Assembly (NCBI GenBank): GCA_010909165.1
Contig: VJWM01000250.1
Coordinates: 1 to 64,000, forward strand
Direction of reading: 5' to 3'
Length of the DNA stretch: 64,000 nt
Origin: Anthoceros angustus
Taxonomy: Eukaryota > Streptophyta > Anthocerotopsida > Anthocerotales > Anthocerotaceae
The notes under the pieces are model-generated. The model saw only the letters and a program-made list of their open reading frames with translations, ran no database searches and was not told the DNA's origin. Shown in pieces: positions 1 to 10,694 of the stretch (positions are counted from its first letter, which is position 1; the number at the start of each line of letters is the position of its first letter). A program made the translations under genes and the position numbers.

Positions 1-85
1 TTCGATGATTCTTTCTTCTTGTAATGCCAGCGTTGCAACTTGTAGGCTGACTTGGTATTGATCAGCTGGCGGGCATCTGTCACAG

Positions 86-3000
86 GGAGAAGCTGAGAAT
101 AGAAGATGTGCCCCAGGATGTCGCTGTCATGGTTGCAGAGAAAAGGCGGGAGCTTATTGAGTCCGTCTCAGAGGTGGATGATGAATTGGCAGAGCAATTC
201 CTCAATGATGAGGAGATTACTGGCGCTAAACTCAAGGTGTGTGCTATTACCAGAATCTTTACTAGTCTAACCTGAGTCATGTCTGAGTGCGAGTTTGCCA
301 GCAGACACTGGCGAGGGCACTGTCTTAACACCTACCTGCATCCAAGTGCCACAGACCTCTATGTCCATGATTGTTGACGTATATGTTGCAGGAAGCCATT
401 CGAAGAGCTACTTTGGGACTCAAGTTCATTCCTGTTTTCATGGGAAGCGCTTTCAAGAACAAGGCAATGTGCAAATCTCACGTCATGTCAGCATTACACG
501 TTTCCTTTTTACCTTTTTGTTTATCAATTGCTATATAACTGAACGGCCTTCTGGTCATCAATAGGGTGTGCAACTCCTTCTGGATGGTGTGATAAATTTC
601 TTACCTTGCCCACTAGACGTTAGCAATTATGCTCTTGATCAAAACCGGGCTGAAGAGAGGGTGAGCCTGTCCACTATAATCTCTGATGTGTAGCAATTTC
701 TGCTGATGTATTACATGAGTTCCTCTGATCTGCTCTGTTTTATACCCTTAGGTTGTTCTGAGTGGAAACTCAGATAGTTCTCTCGTAGCACTAGCTTTCA
801 AGTTGGAGGAGGGTCGATTTGGACAGCTCACCTATTTAAGGTGCTCTACTGTTGGGTTCAGCTTGGTATTCAACCTTGCAAGTCTCCAATGCAGCTAGTG
901 TTAGACTAATTATAAGGATAGTGTGTTTATGGCTGTTGTAGGATATATGACGGTACCATAAGACGAGGAGACTATATTGTGAATTCCACCACTGGGAAGA
1001 AGGTCAAGGTATTGGCATATCTTGGCCTCTCTCTGTGACATTGGACCGTACTTGTTATCACGCGTAGTCAGATGTCATAACCAACTCAATACTGTGCTTA
1101 CAGGTCCCCAGGCTGGTGCGTATGCATGCGGATGACATGGAGGTACAGCCTGTCGAAATTAGCGTAGTTCTTGACCATGACATGGATGATGACCTTGCAT
1201 GCCTCTGGATTTGGTTTTCCGGTAAATGGGAGGCAATGTGCAGTGTGCGAGTCTGGCACTGTTGGAATGCTTAAGCAGTCTAACAGTATATATTGTGAAT
1301 AGAGTTGTGCATGGACTGTTTCAAATCATTGTGCACTGTTCTGAGGAAAGCCAAAGTTGATCCTTGCTCCTTTTTTTTGAAATATCTGGTGGGTGGATTT
1401 TTCTGTTGGAGTTTATGTGAAGGACTGACATAATAATCTGTCTAGGATATTCAAGAAGCTGAGGCAGGCGAGATTGTTGCAGTTTTTGGGGTAGAGTGCT
1501 CGTCAGGTTTGACATCTTTCCACCTCTCGTTCAGTTCTTTCAGTTTGGTGGTAGGAAGTGCCTTATTGGACGGTTGTGCTGCTAATTAGGGGACACGTTC
1601 ACCAATGGATCTGTCCGATACACAATGTCTTCTATGAATGTGCCTGAGCCAGTGATGTCGCTGGCCATTGCACCGTCCTCAAAAGCAGTTGGTCCACAGG
1701 TATTTAGAAGTTTTGTTGCCTTGTTAATATCACAGACAGCTCATCAAAGCAGAAGTATTGAACAGCCTTGCTGCCTTTGGTAACAGCCAGTATTGTTGTA
1801 AGCAGTTCTCTAAGGCGCTGAATCGTTTCCAAAAGGAGGATCCCACATTCCGTGTCAGCATGGATCCAGACAGTGGGCAGGTTTTTTTCCCGCGTTTGTG
1901 CCACCGATCCAAATGAATTTGATTTAGCAAACTGGGGGCTGCTGATAGAAAGTGTTCTGGTGTTGTGTTCAGACTATCATATCTGGTATGGGAGAACTGC
2001 ACTTGGACATCTATGTTGAACGTATCCGGCGTGAATACAAGGTTGGCTGGAGAACAATAGTGCTGTTATTGTCCGGCGGAATGGGTAGTTTTTGCCCACT
2101 TTTCAGCTGACTCTCTCTGTTTAATCTGTCAAGGTTGATACCGTGGTGGGTAAGCCACAGGTTAATTTCCGTGAAGCGATTACACAAAGGGCCGAGTTTG
2201 ACTATCTACACAAGAAGCAAAGTGGAGGGCAAGGTCAATATGGTCGCGTTGTGGGGTCCGTATTTGTTTTCCAATTAGGACTACGATGCCCAGCAGGCTT
2301 CTTTCTTGGTGCAGCTACATGTCCTCCATGGAGGACCATTTTTCCTCCCTCACCGTAATTGTTGGTTTGGTTTCAGCTACATAGAGCCACTGCCTGGAGG
2401 GAGTGGAAAGAAGTTTGAATTTGAGAATGTCATGATCGGCCAAGCAGTACCCTCAAGTTACTTGCCTGCCATTGAGAAAGGCTTTCTTGAGGCTAGCAAT
2501 TCGTGAGCATGCTATCTCTAAACTTTTGGTGATATTTTTTGTTTCTAACTTGTCAGCCAAATCGGTTACTGTAGGTTATCTCTGCAGCTCACACAAATAG
2601 AGATGTCCTAAGATTCTATTCAGCTTTCCTCTAGTTGTTCATTACGATTAGGATGATCTCGGGTGTATCTAACGAGTGAGGTTTTCAGTGGCTCACTGAT
2701 AGGTCATCCAGTGGAGAACGTGCGGGTTGTGCTTACTGACGGTGCATCACATGCTGTTGATTCAAGTGAGCTTGCCTTCAAACTGGCAGCATTGTACGCC
2801 TTTCGACAGGTATTTTGGGATGGTATTGCCATTGGGGAATCGGGATCTCGCCCGTAATGTCGTTTTCTTAGTTTCTCTTGTGCACAGTGCTATGCAGCTG
2901 CAAGACCTGTGGTGCTAGAACCTGTCATGCTCGTCGAGTTAAAGGCACCTGTGGAGTTCCAAGGCTCGATTATTGGTGACATAAACCGGTGAGTGGCTCA

Positions 3001-3722
3001 TCAGTAGTTTCTGTAAGATGGAGGTTTCATAGAGGGCTTTGCTTTTATGGACGAATGAGATGTCTGCTAGACACAAGGGGATCAGTAATCTCTCGTGCAG
3101 TTTGTGGCAAGCTTCATCATGATTCCAACTGTTCATGGAAAATGGCAGGAGGAAGGGAATGATTATTGGGAGTGAACAAGATGGCGACGATGCTATCATC
3201 ACTGCACATGTAAGGGCCTACCAACTAATTGAAGTCAGGATTGTTGGCTTGTCATATACAGTCTTCAACGTTGTTCGCTGTCGCTGTTTCTTCGTCCACG
3301 CAGCAAGAAAGCTCGTGTACAAGTCTTTTTGGCCTTTTGGAATTCGAGGTTTTGTGATGTCCCTGATCAAGTGTATGGCTTCCATGCACCGCTGGATGGC
3401 TTAATGCTCTGTCAGCGGGAGTTTGGATTCACAAGGCTGAGCGGGCTGCCACTAGTGTGTAACGTCCTCACTGTGATATTTTTTGTTGCAGGTTCCTCTG
3501 AACAATATGTTTGGCTACTCAACCGGGTTGCGATCCATGACTCAGGTGCGGTTTATCCTCTATCATTGTGTGTCCTTGTCCGGTAAAAAGTACTCCACAC
3601 TGATTTTTGTTTTACAGGGGAAAGGCGAATTTACTATGGAGTATCTTCGGCATAACGCGGTTCCGCAGGATGTGGAAGCTAAGCTTGTAACAGAGTTCAA
3701 GGAAAAGAAGGCCAAAACGTGA
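86..3722 (+). CDS. MEFG1: Mitochondrial elongation factor G, 3' part (17 exons)
   Basis: GTPase that translocates the ribosome in mitochondrial translation. The window starts inside an intron, so the N-terminal third with most of the GTP-binding motifs is missing; 505 residues to the TGA remain. Exons: 86-236, 392-463, 565-660, 752-840, 942-1008, 1104-1142, 1446-1506, 1590-1699, 1806-1880, 1973-2041, 2134-2255, 2377-2502, 2689-2809, 2888-2988, 3149-3209, 3492-3545, 3618-3722. Exon phases agree at every junction. Recognisable family stretches, in order, are [91 protein letters not shown] and [18 protein letters not shown]. They cover the end of the G domain through domain V and match plant mitochondrial EF-G as I recall it, rather than plastid EF-G. 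No stop or frameshift is seen, so the gene looks functional. It converges on the fibrillin gene 507 bp downstream. Confidence 0.93.
464..564 (+). other. GC-AG intron in the EF-G gene
   Basis: The upstream exon ends ...AAG and the next base pair is GC (AAG|GCAATG); the intron ends in ATAG before GGTGTGCAA. The protein reads [12 protein letters not shown] across it, as in the family, and no GT near the junction keeps the frame. Confidence 0.8.
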
Positions 3723-4229
3723 AGCGTATTTTTTGCTCGGCCCTCTCTTTTTTTGATGAACCGCTCAGGGCTGAGAGGTTTCGCGATCAAGGAAAAAGTC
3801 AAAAGCATGGATAGCAGTAACTTCATTTATGTTATTCGACAATCCTTCAGCTAAGTACTCAGCCGTGGACCATATCAGTGGCTCAGAATTTTTGAACTCC
3901 CTGGTTTCGGATCCAAACGGTGTTTTGAAGCGAAGTTATCCGCGGTTTTTCGGTCCAGCTACGGACGGAAAATGTGCGGCTTTCAACGTCACCATTTTCT
4001 TCACCATACCTTGAGCATCTTTAGATTTACACCGCTGCCACAACCAGAGTTATCTACATCAAAGCAAGACCATTTCCGCACCAACAGACGTTCAATACTA
4101 TTGATCTGTCGTTCAACAATGGCTTTTATTTTCGTTCTTAATTCTTCTTGCAGCTTCATCCTTTTCCTTCCCTCCTCGCCCTGCCTTGAGTGCAACCATT
4201 CGACTATCCAAGTCCACGCTTCCTATGTG
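3723..4229. other. Convergent intergenic region
   Basis: Lies between the stop codons of EF-G (+) and the fibrillin gene (-), so it should hold both 3' UTRs and poly(A) sites. I see no further coding exon or repeat here. Confidence 0.7.
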
Positions 4230-6687
4230 CTACATATGTGGTTCCCGAATGTCCACAGATAAATGTCCGTCGTTACCCTGGCTGATTCGCAGTTTGTTGT
4301 CGATGTACCTGCACGCGCATGTACGAACTTTTCTGAAATACAAGTTCTTCGGTTCACATCCATATCACCCACCTTGATAGGAAAGCACAAGCTACTTACA
4401 GTATGTCTAGGTAGCCGTCTTCACTTGCGTTCGGGAAGGGGATGCGTAGAGTTCCAATTTCAATCATACGTCTGTTGATTTGCACCCCGCAACGTCGGGT
4501 GGAGCTCGCTCTGCATTACAAAGATGAGAAACCAGATGGGCAACACACACAAACAAACTGAATCGACAAAACCAGCTATGAAATATGACTGACGCTGGCG
4601 GAGCGCTCTGTGCACCGTACACTGACACAGTGCTTCCTTCAGTGCGGAACAGGATTCCAGGGAAAACTTCTACCACATGTTCCACGGCCCCATCCTCTGG
4701 TCTGATAATCTGGATAGCACAGATGGAAGGATCCATAAGATCGATCACAGGCAGTGTAACAGACCATGGCCCCAAGGGACAAGACTATTCACAGCTTGCT
4801 GACGTCCTTAGCCCAAAACAGGAACCAGTCATTGCACACAGGAAAAACCCAGTCCAGCGTAACAAATGCTCTTTCCTGCTTGACAGTAAAAGAAACATCT
4901 GAGTCACCCTCCTGCTGACCTGCCAGTTCGTAAGAGTAGCTGTTGAACGCTGAAGCCAACTGGCCTTTGCTGCCTACAGCCCAAAGCAAATATCTCAGCC
5001 TAAGGGCAATCCCATGGAAGTGTCAGGGTACTCATTGAGACAACCCAACCTGTGAGCGCCACAGATTTCGCCATCTGCCGGGTAGGACGGCTAGATTCAC
5101 CTCTTTAGAATGCTGAGCAAGAAACTCCTCAATAGCCTACAGAACCACACAGATGCCATTGAGTGGTTCAGCAAGCTGCCATAACGTGACATTGCTATAC
5201 AAGTATTCATCATGTTACAGAAAACCTTCTCGACATTGGCCCCAGAAGACACGGTTTGCAGGAGTTGCTGGCGAGCGTCAAGACTCCTTTGTAAGACAAA
5301 TGTGGTACCCTGCAATGGGAACTGTGAGACATCCAAGGCAAATTGCAAGGTATCCCATAAGCAGTCAACCACTTTATCTTCTTCTCTCTATAACATTACC
5401 TTGTTGCCACGAGCAATCCTTACGGCACCAGATGGTGACAGGTAAGTGATGTCAATCCAACCTTTTGCCTTGTCTCCAAGCAATCTGAATGGCACCGGAT
5501 AAGGCACCTTGAAATGCAAAAATTTGAAGGAAAATGCAGCTCTATCAAACTGAAAGACAATCCTCCTCTCGTCCTGAATTGAAGCAGCAGCCTGAAATGC
5601 CTCAGCCAGCAAATTCTGCTACGATCAGACCCTCCATATGCAAACACTGAATTTAGAGAATCGAACAACTGCTAATACCCCAACAAGACAAACCTGCAGC
5701 TCTACCGCCAAATAAGACCACTATTCCTGGCACTTAATTGCCAGAAAACTATGTACGTTGGCTTCACAGAAGAGGTACGGACCTCTATTTTAAGCTCCCC
5801 GATCTCTTCAGAAAACCTGATAGTGTTGCACACTCTTTTCTGATCGGTATCGACAAGCGCGAGGGACTGAAAAACTTCAAATGAATCTATTCCGACAAAC
5901 GTTCGCTGCACGTAACAAGGGCACAGCACGAGAGCCTTACTGTCTTCTACAACTCCATATGAAGTGGCAGGCCGGCAACAACCGGAGATGAAAAGAAAGA
6001 CCCTCCACATACTTGGATAGGGGACGCAGTAGCGGGCCTTGTTAAATAGACCAACCTCCATGTCCCGTCTATGAACGGTGACCTTGTCTGCACATTCAGG
6101 GGGGATTTCGGAATGACCCACAGGGAGTGACTGTCCACGTGGAAACCAACTGGAGAACAACAGCTGGATACAATGTAGCCGAACGGGCTGGACCTAATCT
6201 ATGCTAGAACTCACCGCATTTGGCAACCCTTTCAGTTCTTCCAGCACTTTCACTGCGTCCCGAACCTCCTGCACCCATTGTGAAACGCCTTAGCCTGTTT
6301 CCAACCACATTCTAACCCTCCAGCATTGCAAGCCTCCACCACCACCGCAACGAGATTGAGATGAATTCGCAAAATTTTGTCAAAGAGAAGCAAACGATTG
6401 ACCTGTAGCTGCTTGACAGAAGTAGCCCTCACACGGCCTTGCATGCCAAGCAGAGCCTCTAAAAGCGAGGCCTCCGCCCCTGCCACTTGATCCTCGTCCG
6501 GGACTGAGGAGGGAGCCGTTCCCCCTCCACTCTCCACCGCTTTCCCCAAGACTCTGGTTCGTGCAGAACTGAATCTGCAACTCGATAATGTGGGTCTATG
6601 ACAAGGACGATCGATTGGCCACTTACGCTGCGAAGTGCTCACGGTAGGCCCAGACAGGCCCCAAACCTGCTGACTTGCCGCCATCAT
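4230..6687 (-). CDS. PAP12: Fibrillin / plastid-lipid-associated protein, PAP12 (FBN10) type
   Basis: Plastid lipid-associated protein with two lipocalin-like fibrillin domains, expected in plastids; the exact ligand is unknown. Minus-strand exons: 6687-6403, 6268-6215, 6087-6013, 5905-5783, 5591-5400, 5309-5226, 5136-5050, 4973-4920, 4709-4621, 4510-4400, 4308-4230. They encode 410 residues, close to the 409 I recall for Arabidopsis PAP12. Residues 1-60 are Ser/Arg-rich and poor in acidic residues, like a transit peptide. LLEALLGMQGRVRATSVKQLQ precedes the first domain, which reads DGTWRLVYLTRPATASPIQ, RTFVGIDSFEVFQ, FDRAAFSFKFLHFKVPYPV and GWIDITYLSPSGAVRIARGN. The second domain starts at LPGRWRNLWRSQ (about residue 290) and ends IDNKLRISQGNDGHLSVDIRE. 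All 11 exons stay in phase. The 4973-4920 exon was chosen because it restores the conserved SW after RSQ. The first of two adjacent ATGs is taken as start; the second is equally possible. Confidence 0.93.
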
Positions 6688-7874
6688 TCGATGAAACTGT
6701 AGCAGTAGACGACCTACTCACATCGTGACACCTACCATACTGAGTGCCGGTGGGTTGCACCTTACAATATCGTCACTTTAGTTTTGAACCACGCTCAGAA
6801 TGTTCCTGTTGATAGATGATTTATCTGAGGTACCTACAATGGAAGTCGTTAGCAGGTTTGAGCCTGTACCAAGGCAAGCATGAGCCATCATCCAGGATTA
6901 GACAGCAGAGGGTTCTGATGGCCGGGTGATTCCAGAAATCCAGATGTTGTCACTAAACTGATTAAGTGGTCCTCTTTAAAGGGCTAAGTTCTTTGGAGAA
7001 AGCAGGCAGAAGGCTGGGCAGTATGGGTGGATTGAGAAGAACACAAAAAAAGCACCTAGGAATACATCAAATTTGCAGAATACGCATGGGACTTGTGAGT
7101 AAGAGAGATTCATCTAATTGAGAAAGACTTTTGAACAGACGTCCATATGGAACACCAGTGCTGGGACTACAATCCTGTAGCAGGAGGGTTCTCCAACACA
7201 CAACACACACCAGTTCACACAGATTCCTTTCATCTGTTGATCGGCATTCCAGCGGCGGCCAATTCCCGACCCGGTAACCTATGCAGTGTTCACCCCCACC
7301 TTGTATGGCCCATCCACATGAACTTCCTTAGATAGCTTCGTGTGGTGTTGTATGTAATGTGGATTGTTTACGTATAATCACGTAACCCTTCCGCAATCTA
7401 TGCAATTATCATATTTCAGTCCCATGACGGAAATCCATCTTTAGTGGACTTCAATAAAATTCTTCTTCTCCTTCTTCCTTACGTAGATTACTTTATCTCA
7501 TGGGAAGTTTTATGTAATAACAGCCAGGGTATCCACTTTCCTTAGCTAGCTTACCTTATCCTCTTTCCTTAACCAACTTACTAGATCTCCTTTCGCGAAA
7601 AAGAAACTTTCGCGAAAAAGAAACATTCGCGAAAAAGAAACTTTATCCCGTGAGGTGCTTTATGTAATGAACAGATCAAGGTAACCTCCGTCCTTGGCTA
7701 GCTTACTTACTTAAAGACTACAATTAACTTAAATGTCAGCAATTGAGATTTTAATTAAACGTATAATTACCAGTACAGTGGATGGGAACGATAGTGACTT
7801 CGTTTCACAGTCTCGATCGCGCTGATCGCACAGCGATCTGGTTGTGCATAGTTCAACTATTTCCTCCTCTCCTG
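6688..7874. other. Intergenic region: ABIL 3' end and fibrillin promoter
   Basis: About 1.2 kb without a recognised gene between two minus-strand genes. It should hold the fibrillin promoter (next to 6687) and the ABIL 3' UTR (next to 7875). The only structure I see is the 17-bp triplicate at 7592-7642. Confidence 0.6.
7592..7642. repeat. Three 17-bp direct repeats, TTCGCGAAAAAGAAAC(T/A)
   Basis: Three back-to-back copies, each containing the palindrome TTCGCGAA; two of the three sit in a full TTTCGCGAAA. The core resembles E2F-type sites (TTTCGCGC). Placed about 0.9 kb upstream of the fibrillin start and just downstream of ABIL. A regulatory role is only a guess. Confidence 0.75.
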
Positions 7875-9663
7875 TCACCCTTGCTTTGAACGCCTCCCGA
7901 GGAACCCCATGAGAAAACGTTTACTGGAAGGGTGTGGCTCATCAATGCTGGCAGATGGACCAGATTGAAAATCAGTGGGAGCCTGCAGGACACATGTGTC
8001 AACGTAGAGTAAGCAGAGCTACATCACCCATCTCTAACAAAGGACGAGTTATAAACAAGCTGCTACAATTCAACCACGGTGTGGAATCTTATGTGGCCAG
8101 CATGAATTGCCTTTGTTGTGCAGGAATCTACTCGGAAAGGTTCCTCTTCGTCCACAACTTTCCTGGAGAATGTTTGCTTGCATAGCATATCATATCAAAG
8201 CATGCGGTCAAGATTTGAAATGATGACTTACATTTCGTGCAGGTGAGGCAACAGATGTTGCAGCTGCAGATCCATGAGCTGTTTGAGTACTAGGCTTTGA
8301 CCTGCTGGCAGCTGAAGGTGAAGACGCATTGCTGGCAGATTCTAGATCTAAGAAGAGTTGGGAAGCAAGTAAATCAATGTACAGAAGAGCACCAAAAGTA
8401 AATCGCAACCATGGCCAATTGCCTCATGGAGAGAACGTGGAAAAGAAGAAGCGTACCAGATGACGACGAGGCAAAAGATCCTTGATTGAAAGAGGACTGA
8501 GTTCGCACACTGCTGGAAGTAGGAGTTTACTGTAAAGAAAGTGATGAAAGAAGCAGACAAAATACAAAAGCCGTGACGTATGTGCAAAAAGATTATTGTT
8601 ACTGGGCAGCGAAAACTAATTACCTGTTAATCGGATGTGGGTGAGTGGAATCTGATGCCAAATGCCATAGCAGAGATTTTGACCCACTTGCCCCTGATTA
8701 TGAAGAAAGTGATCAAACGACAGCAAACGCCACCAGTTCTTAAACGTCTTCTCTATTTGAAGCTGTGGATAATAGTTCTCCAAACACGTACCTCGATAGG
8801 ATTGATCAGGATGCACAGGACGAAGTTGCTCGGGGTTGAAAGCTTGAGGAAACAATTCTGGACTCTGTGCTCTCTCTTCTGCTACAGGATCTGCGATAAC
8901 AGAAGTGGTCGTGAAGAATCTACAACAAGGTATGATAAAATCACTGAACATGCAGGCCATTTCGTGGCCACGTCTTGCCTTTGAGAATGTAATGGCTATA
9001 ATTTCGTGGGCACGTCCTGATCAGAGACTGTTGCTTCATCCCCTCACGGTCAGAATGCTCCTGACATGAGCGCAGACGCTAGAATGCCCGATCACTCTGA
9101 GTCAATAATCTTTGATGTTGTGCCCACGACAAAGACTGCAAGATAATGAGCATATTCGTACTTGAGAAAGGGAATCGCTGCGAGTCTGGATGACGGAGAG
9201 CTCATTATTCTCCTGGGCTAGCAGATCATTCAGCTTGTAAGCAACAGTCCCCAGGTGATCCACAGCATTTACAAGAGCCTTGATTGAATAATCTTTTAGA
9301 TTTTCCAGCACCCTAAGCACGGCCCACTGGGTTACGAGCATGACCACCACGGCAACCCTACACGCACGTACAAGGAACAAAAACGACACTTACACGTGCT
9401 TCTGGTCACTGTAGTGATAAGAGGACTCGAAGTATTCTGCCGCAGAGTACAACTGCGGACGCAGATTCTTCAGCTCCTGGTGGTGAACACGCCGAAATTT
9501 CAGAAACACTGAGAAGTCACAAGAGAGTTTGAATTCAATGATACATCAAGGACCTAACCTGCAGAGCCACGATAAAATTCCTGCTGCGCTGCATAGAGAA
9601 TTCATCATAGGTAAGATGCGACTCCTCGGACGCTGCGGATGTCGGTGGTGCACGATGCTCCAT
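7875..9663 (-). CDS. ABIL: ABI-like (ABIL) subunit of the SCAR/WAVE actin-nucleation complex
   Basis: Plant Abl-interactor-like protein. In the SCAR/WAVE complex it supports ARP2/3 activation and actin branching at the cell cortex. Minus-strand exons: 9663-9559, 9476-9394, 9312-9162, 9078-8979, 8890-8792, 8693-8624, 8512-8457, 8347-8232, 7982-7875. Together they give 295 residues, near the roughly 298 of Arabidopsis ABIL1. The helical N-terminal region reads LTYDEFSMQRSRNFIVALQ, ELKNLRPQLYSAAEYFESSY, LKDYSIKALVNAVDHLGTVA and RLRSCQEHSDREGMKQQSL, all typical of the family. Next come SKSLLWHLASDSTHPHPI, a Ser/Ala-rich linker and a basic tail SSKRFLMGFLGRRSKQG. The start is the only upstream ATG in frame. 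The acceptor at 8512 could be 3 bp further in, and a small exon between 8231 and 7983 cannot be excluded. The 8978-8891 intron begins with GC. The gene looks intact. Confidence 0.88.
8891..8978 (-). other. GC-AG intron in the ABIL gene
   Basis: On the minus strand the exon ends CTCAAAG and the intron starts GCAAGA, which fits the AG|GCAAG consensus of GC-AG introns. The acceptor TTATCGCAG restores the frame into DPVAEERAQSP. Confidence 0.7.
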
Positions 9664-10214
9664 GGCGACTGCCACGTTCGACTTCTCAGCCTAAGCTCGA
9701 ACCTCGAAGGTGAGGGAGCAAAAAATACCCCAGCACCTCCCACAGAGAGGAAAACCGAGAGAGAACATAAATTTCCTTTTTCCACGGTGGCGATTTTAGG
9801 TTGTAAGTCGTGAGAGTCCACGCTAGGAAAGCCGGGCCCGCCTCCGTCGGGTAGACGACGTGTTCTCCTAGGAACTTCGGCTTCGGCAATCGAAAGGGGA
9901 AAAAGGAGACATTATTATGAAAAACAGAGATTGGAAAACCTATCTACCCCAAAAACAAGAGGAACAACCCTTAGAGGGCATCAGACCATAGGGGATTAAC
10001 CCCCATTGTCACCAATCACGTAACTGCCTATTGCACCAAGGATATCAAAATCGGGGATGCGAAAGAGCTTATCCACCACCGGTGCTGAAGAAGCCACCTA
10101 CCTCGCGCTTCCTGATAGAATACACCACATACAATGCCTGCCCGGCGGCGTTGACACTGCTGCAGAAGCCACGATACATGAAAGAGGGAGGCCAACCCCA
10201 TTCCTGCGACTATG
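9664..10214. other. ABIL upstream region
   Basis: Probably ABIL 5' UTR and promoter near 9664-9900, then the eroded downstream side of the retroelement remnant at 10215-10694. I see no separate gene. Confidence 0.5.
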
Positions 10215-10694
10215 CTACTCCCTGGCACAGGTCTTAAGGAACCTAGAAAAGGCCTTGCCCATAGCCCCATGGATCTCGATGGCGAGGGGGATGAAGGCGT
10301 GCCCCTGCTGCATAGGAGAGTACTTACGAACCTTCGCCGTGGCACATCCCTCCGCCACCCACCCCAGAGGGTTGAGGATCACATGCTCATTGACGGAATC
10401 CCGAGTAGGGTTAGTGACAACCACATCTGCACCCGAAACCTGGTTCCCTTGGGCCAAAAAACGGTCCGCTCAGAGGGAAACCCCATTATGCAAAGTATGA
10501 GGGCGCTCCCTGTAAGGAAGCGAGAGACTAGGATGGGAGCAGAGAGGGCCTAACTTCCAAAGAAAGCTGCCGGCGCTGAGGCTTCCGTAGCCGAAAGACC
10601 AGTGCCCCAAAACGCGACAAGGAGGGACACCTATCGCCTGGTGTGGGAGGGAAAACCCCGGGGCTTCCGAGGCTTCCCCCTCTAGCGGCCACAC
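10215..10694 (-). pseudogene. C-terminal remnant of a reverse-transcriptase-associated (LINE-like) protein
   Basis: Read on the minus strand as one frame with a single internal TGA at 10470. It contains GADVVVTNPTRDSVNEHVI, AEGCATAKVRKYSPMQQ and GHAFIPLAIEIHGAMGKAF followed by SRFLKTCARE and a stop. The order 'DVVVTNPTR', a K/Y-rich segment, then 'FIPLAIE.HG....F..FLKTCA' matches what I remember of the C-terminal end of reverse-transcriptase proteins encoded by plant and algal non-LTR elements. No RT core is present. The TGA could have come from CGA by cytosine deamination. Assignment rests on memory of the family, not a search. Confidence 0.45.

Noticed and set aside
4464-4798. An extra fibrillin exon reading AVNSLVPWG at 4798-4765
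   Set aside because: It does not keep the phase into the next exon. Using 4973-4920 directly before 4709-4621 restores the conserved SW...NWQIIR order and the full frame.
4585-4902. Plus-strand frame of 105 codons
   Set aside because: It lies opposite fibrillin exons and introns and has no motif.
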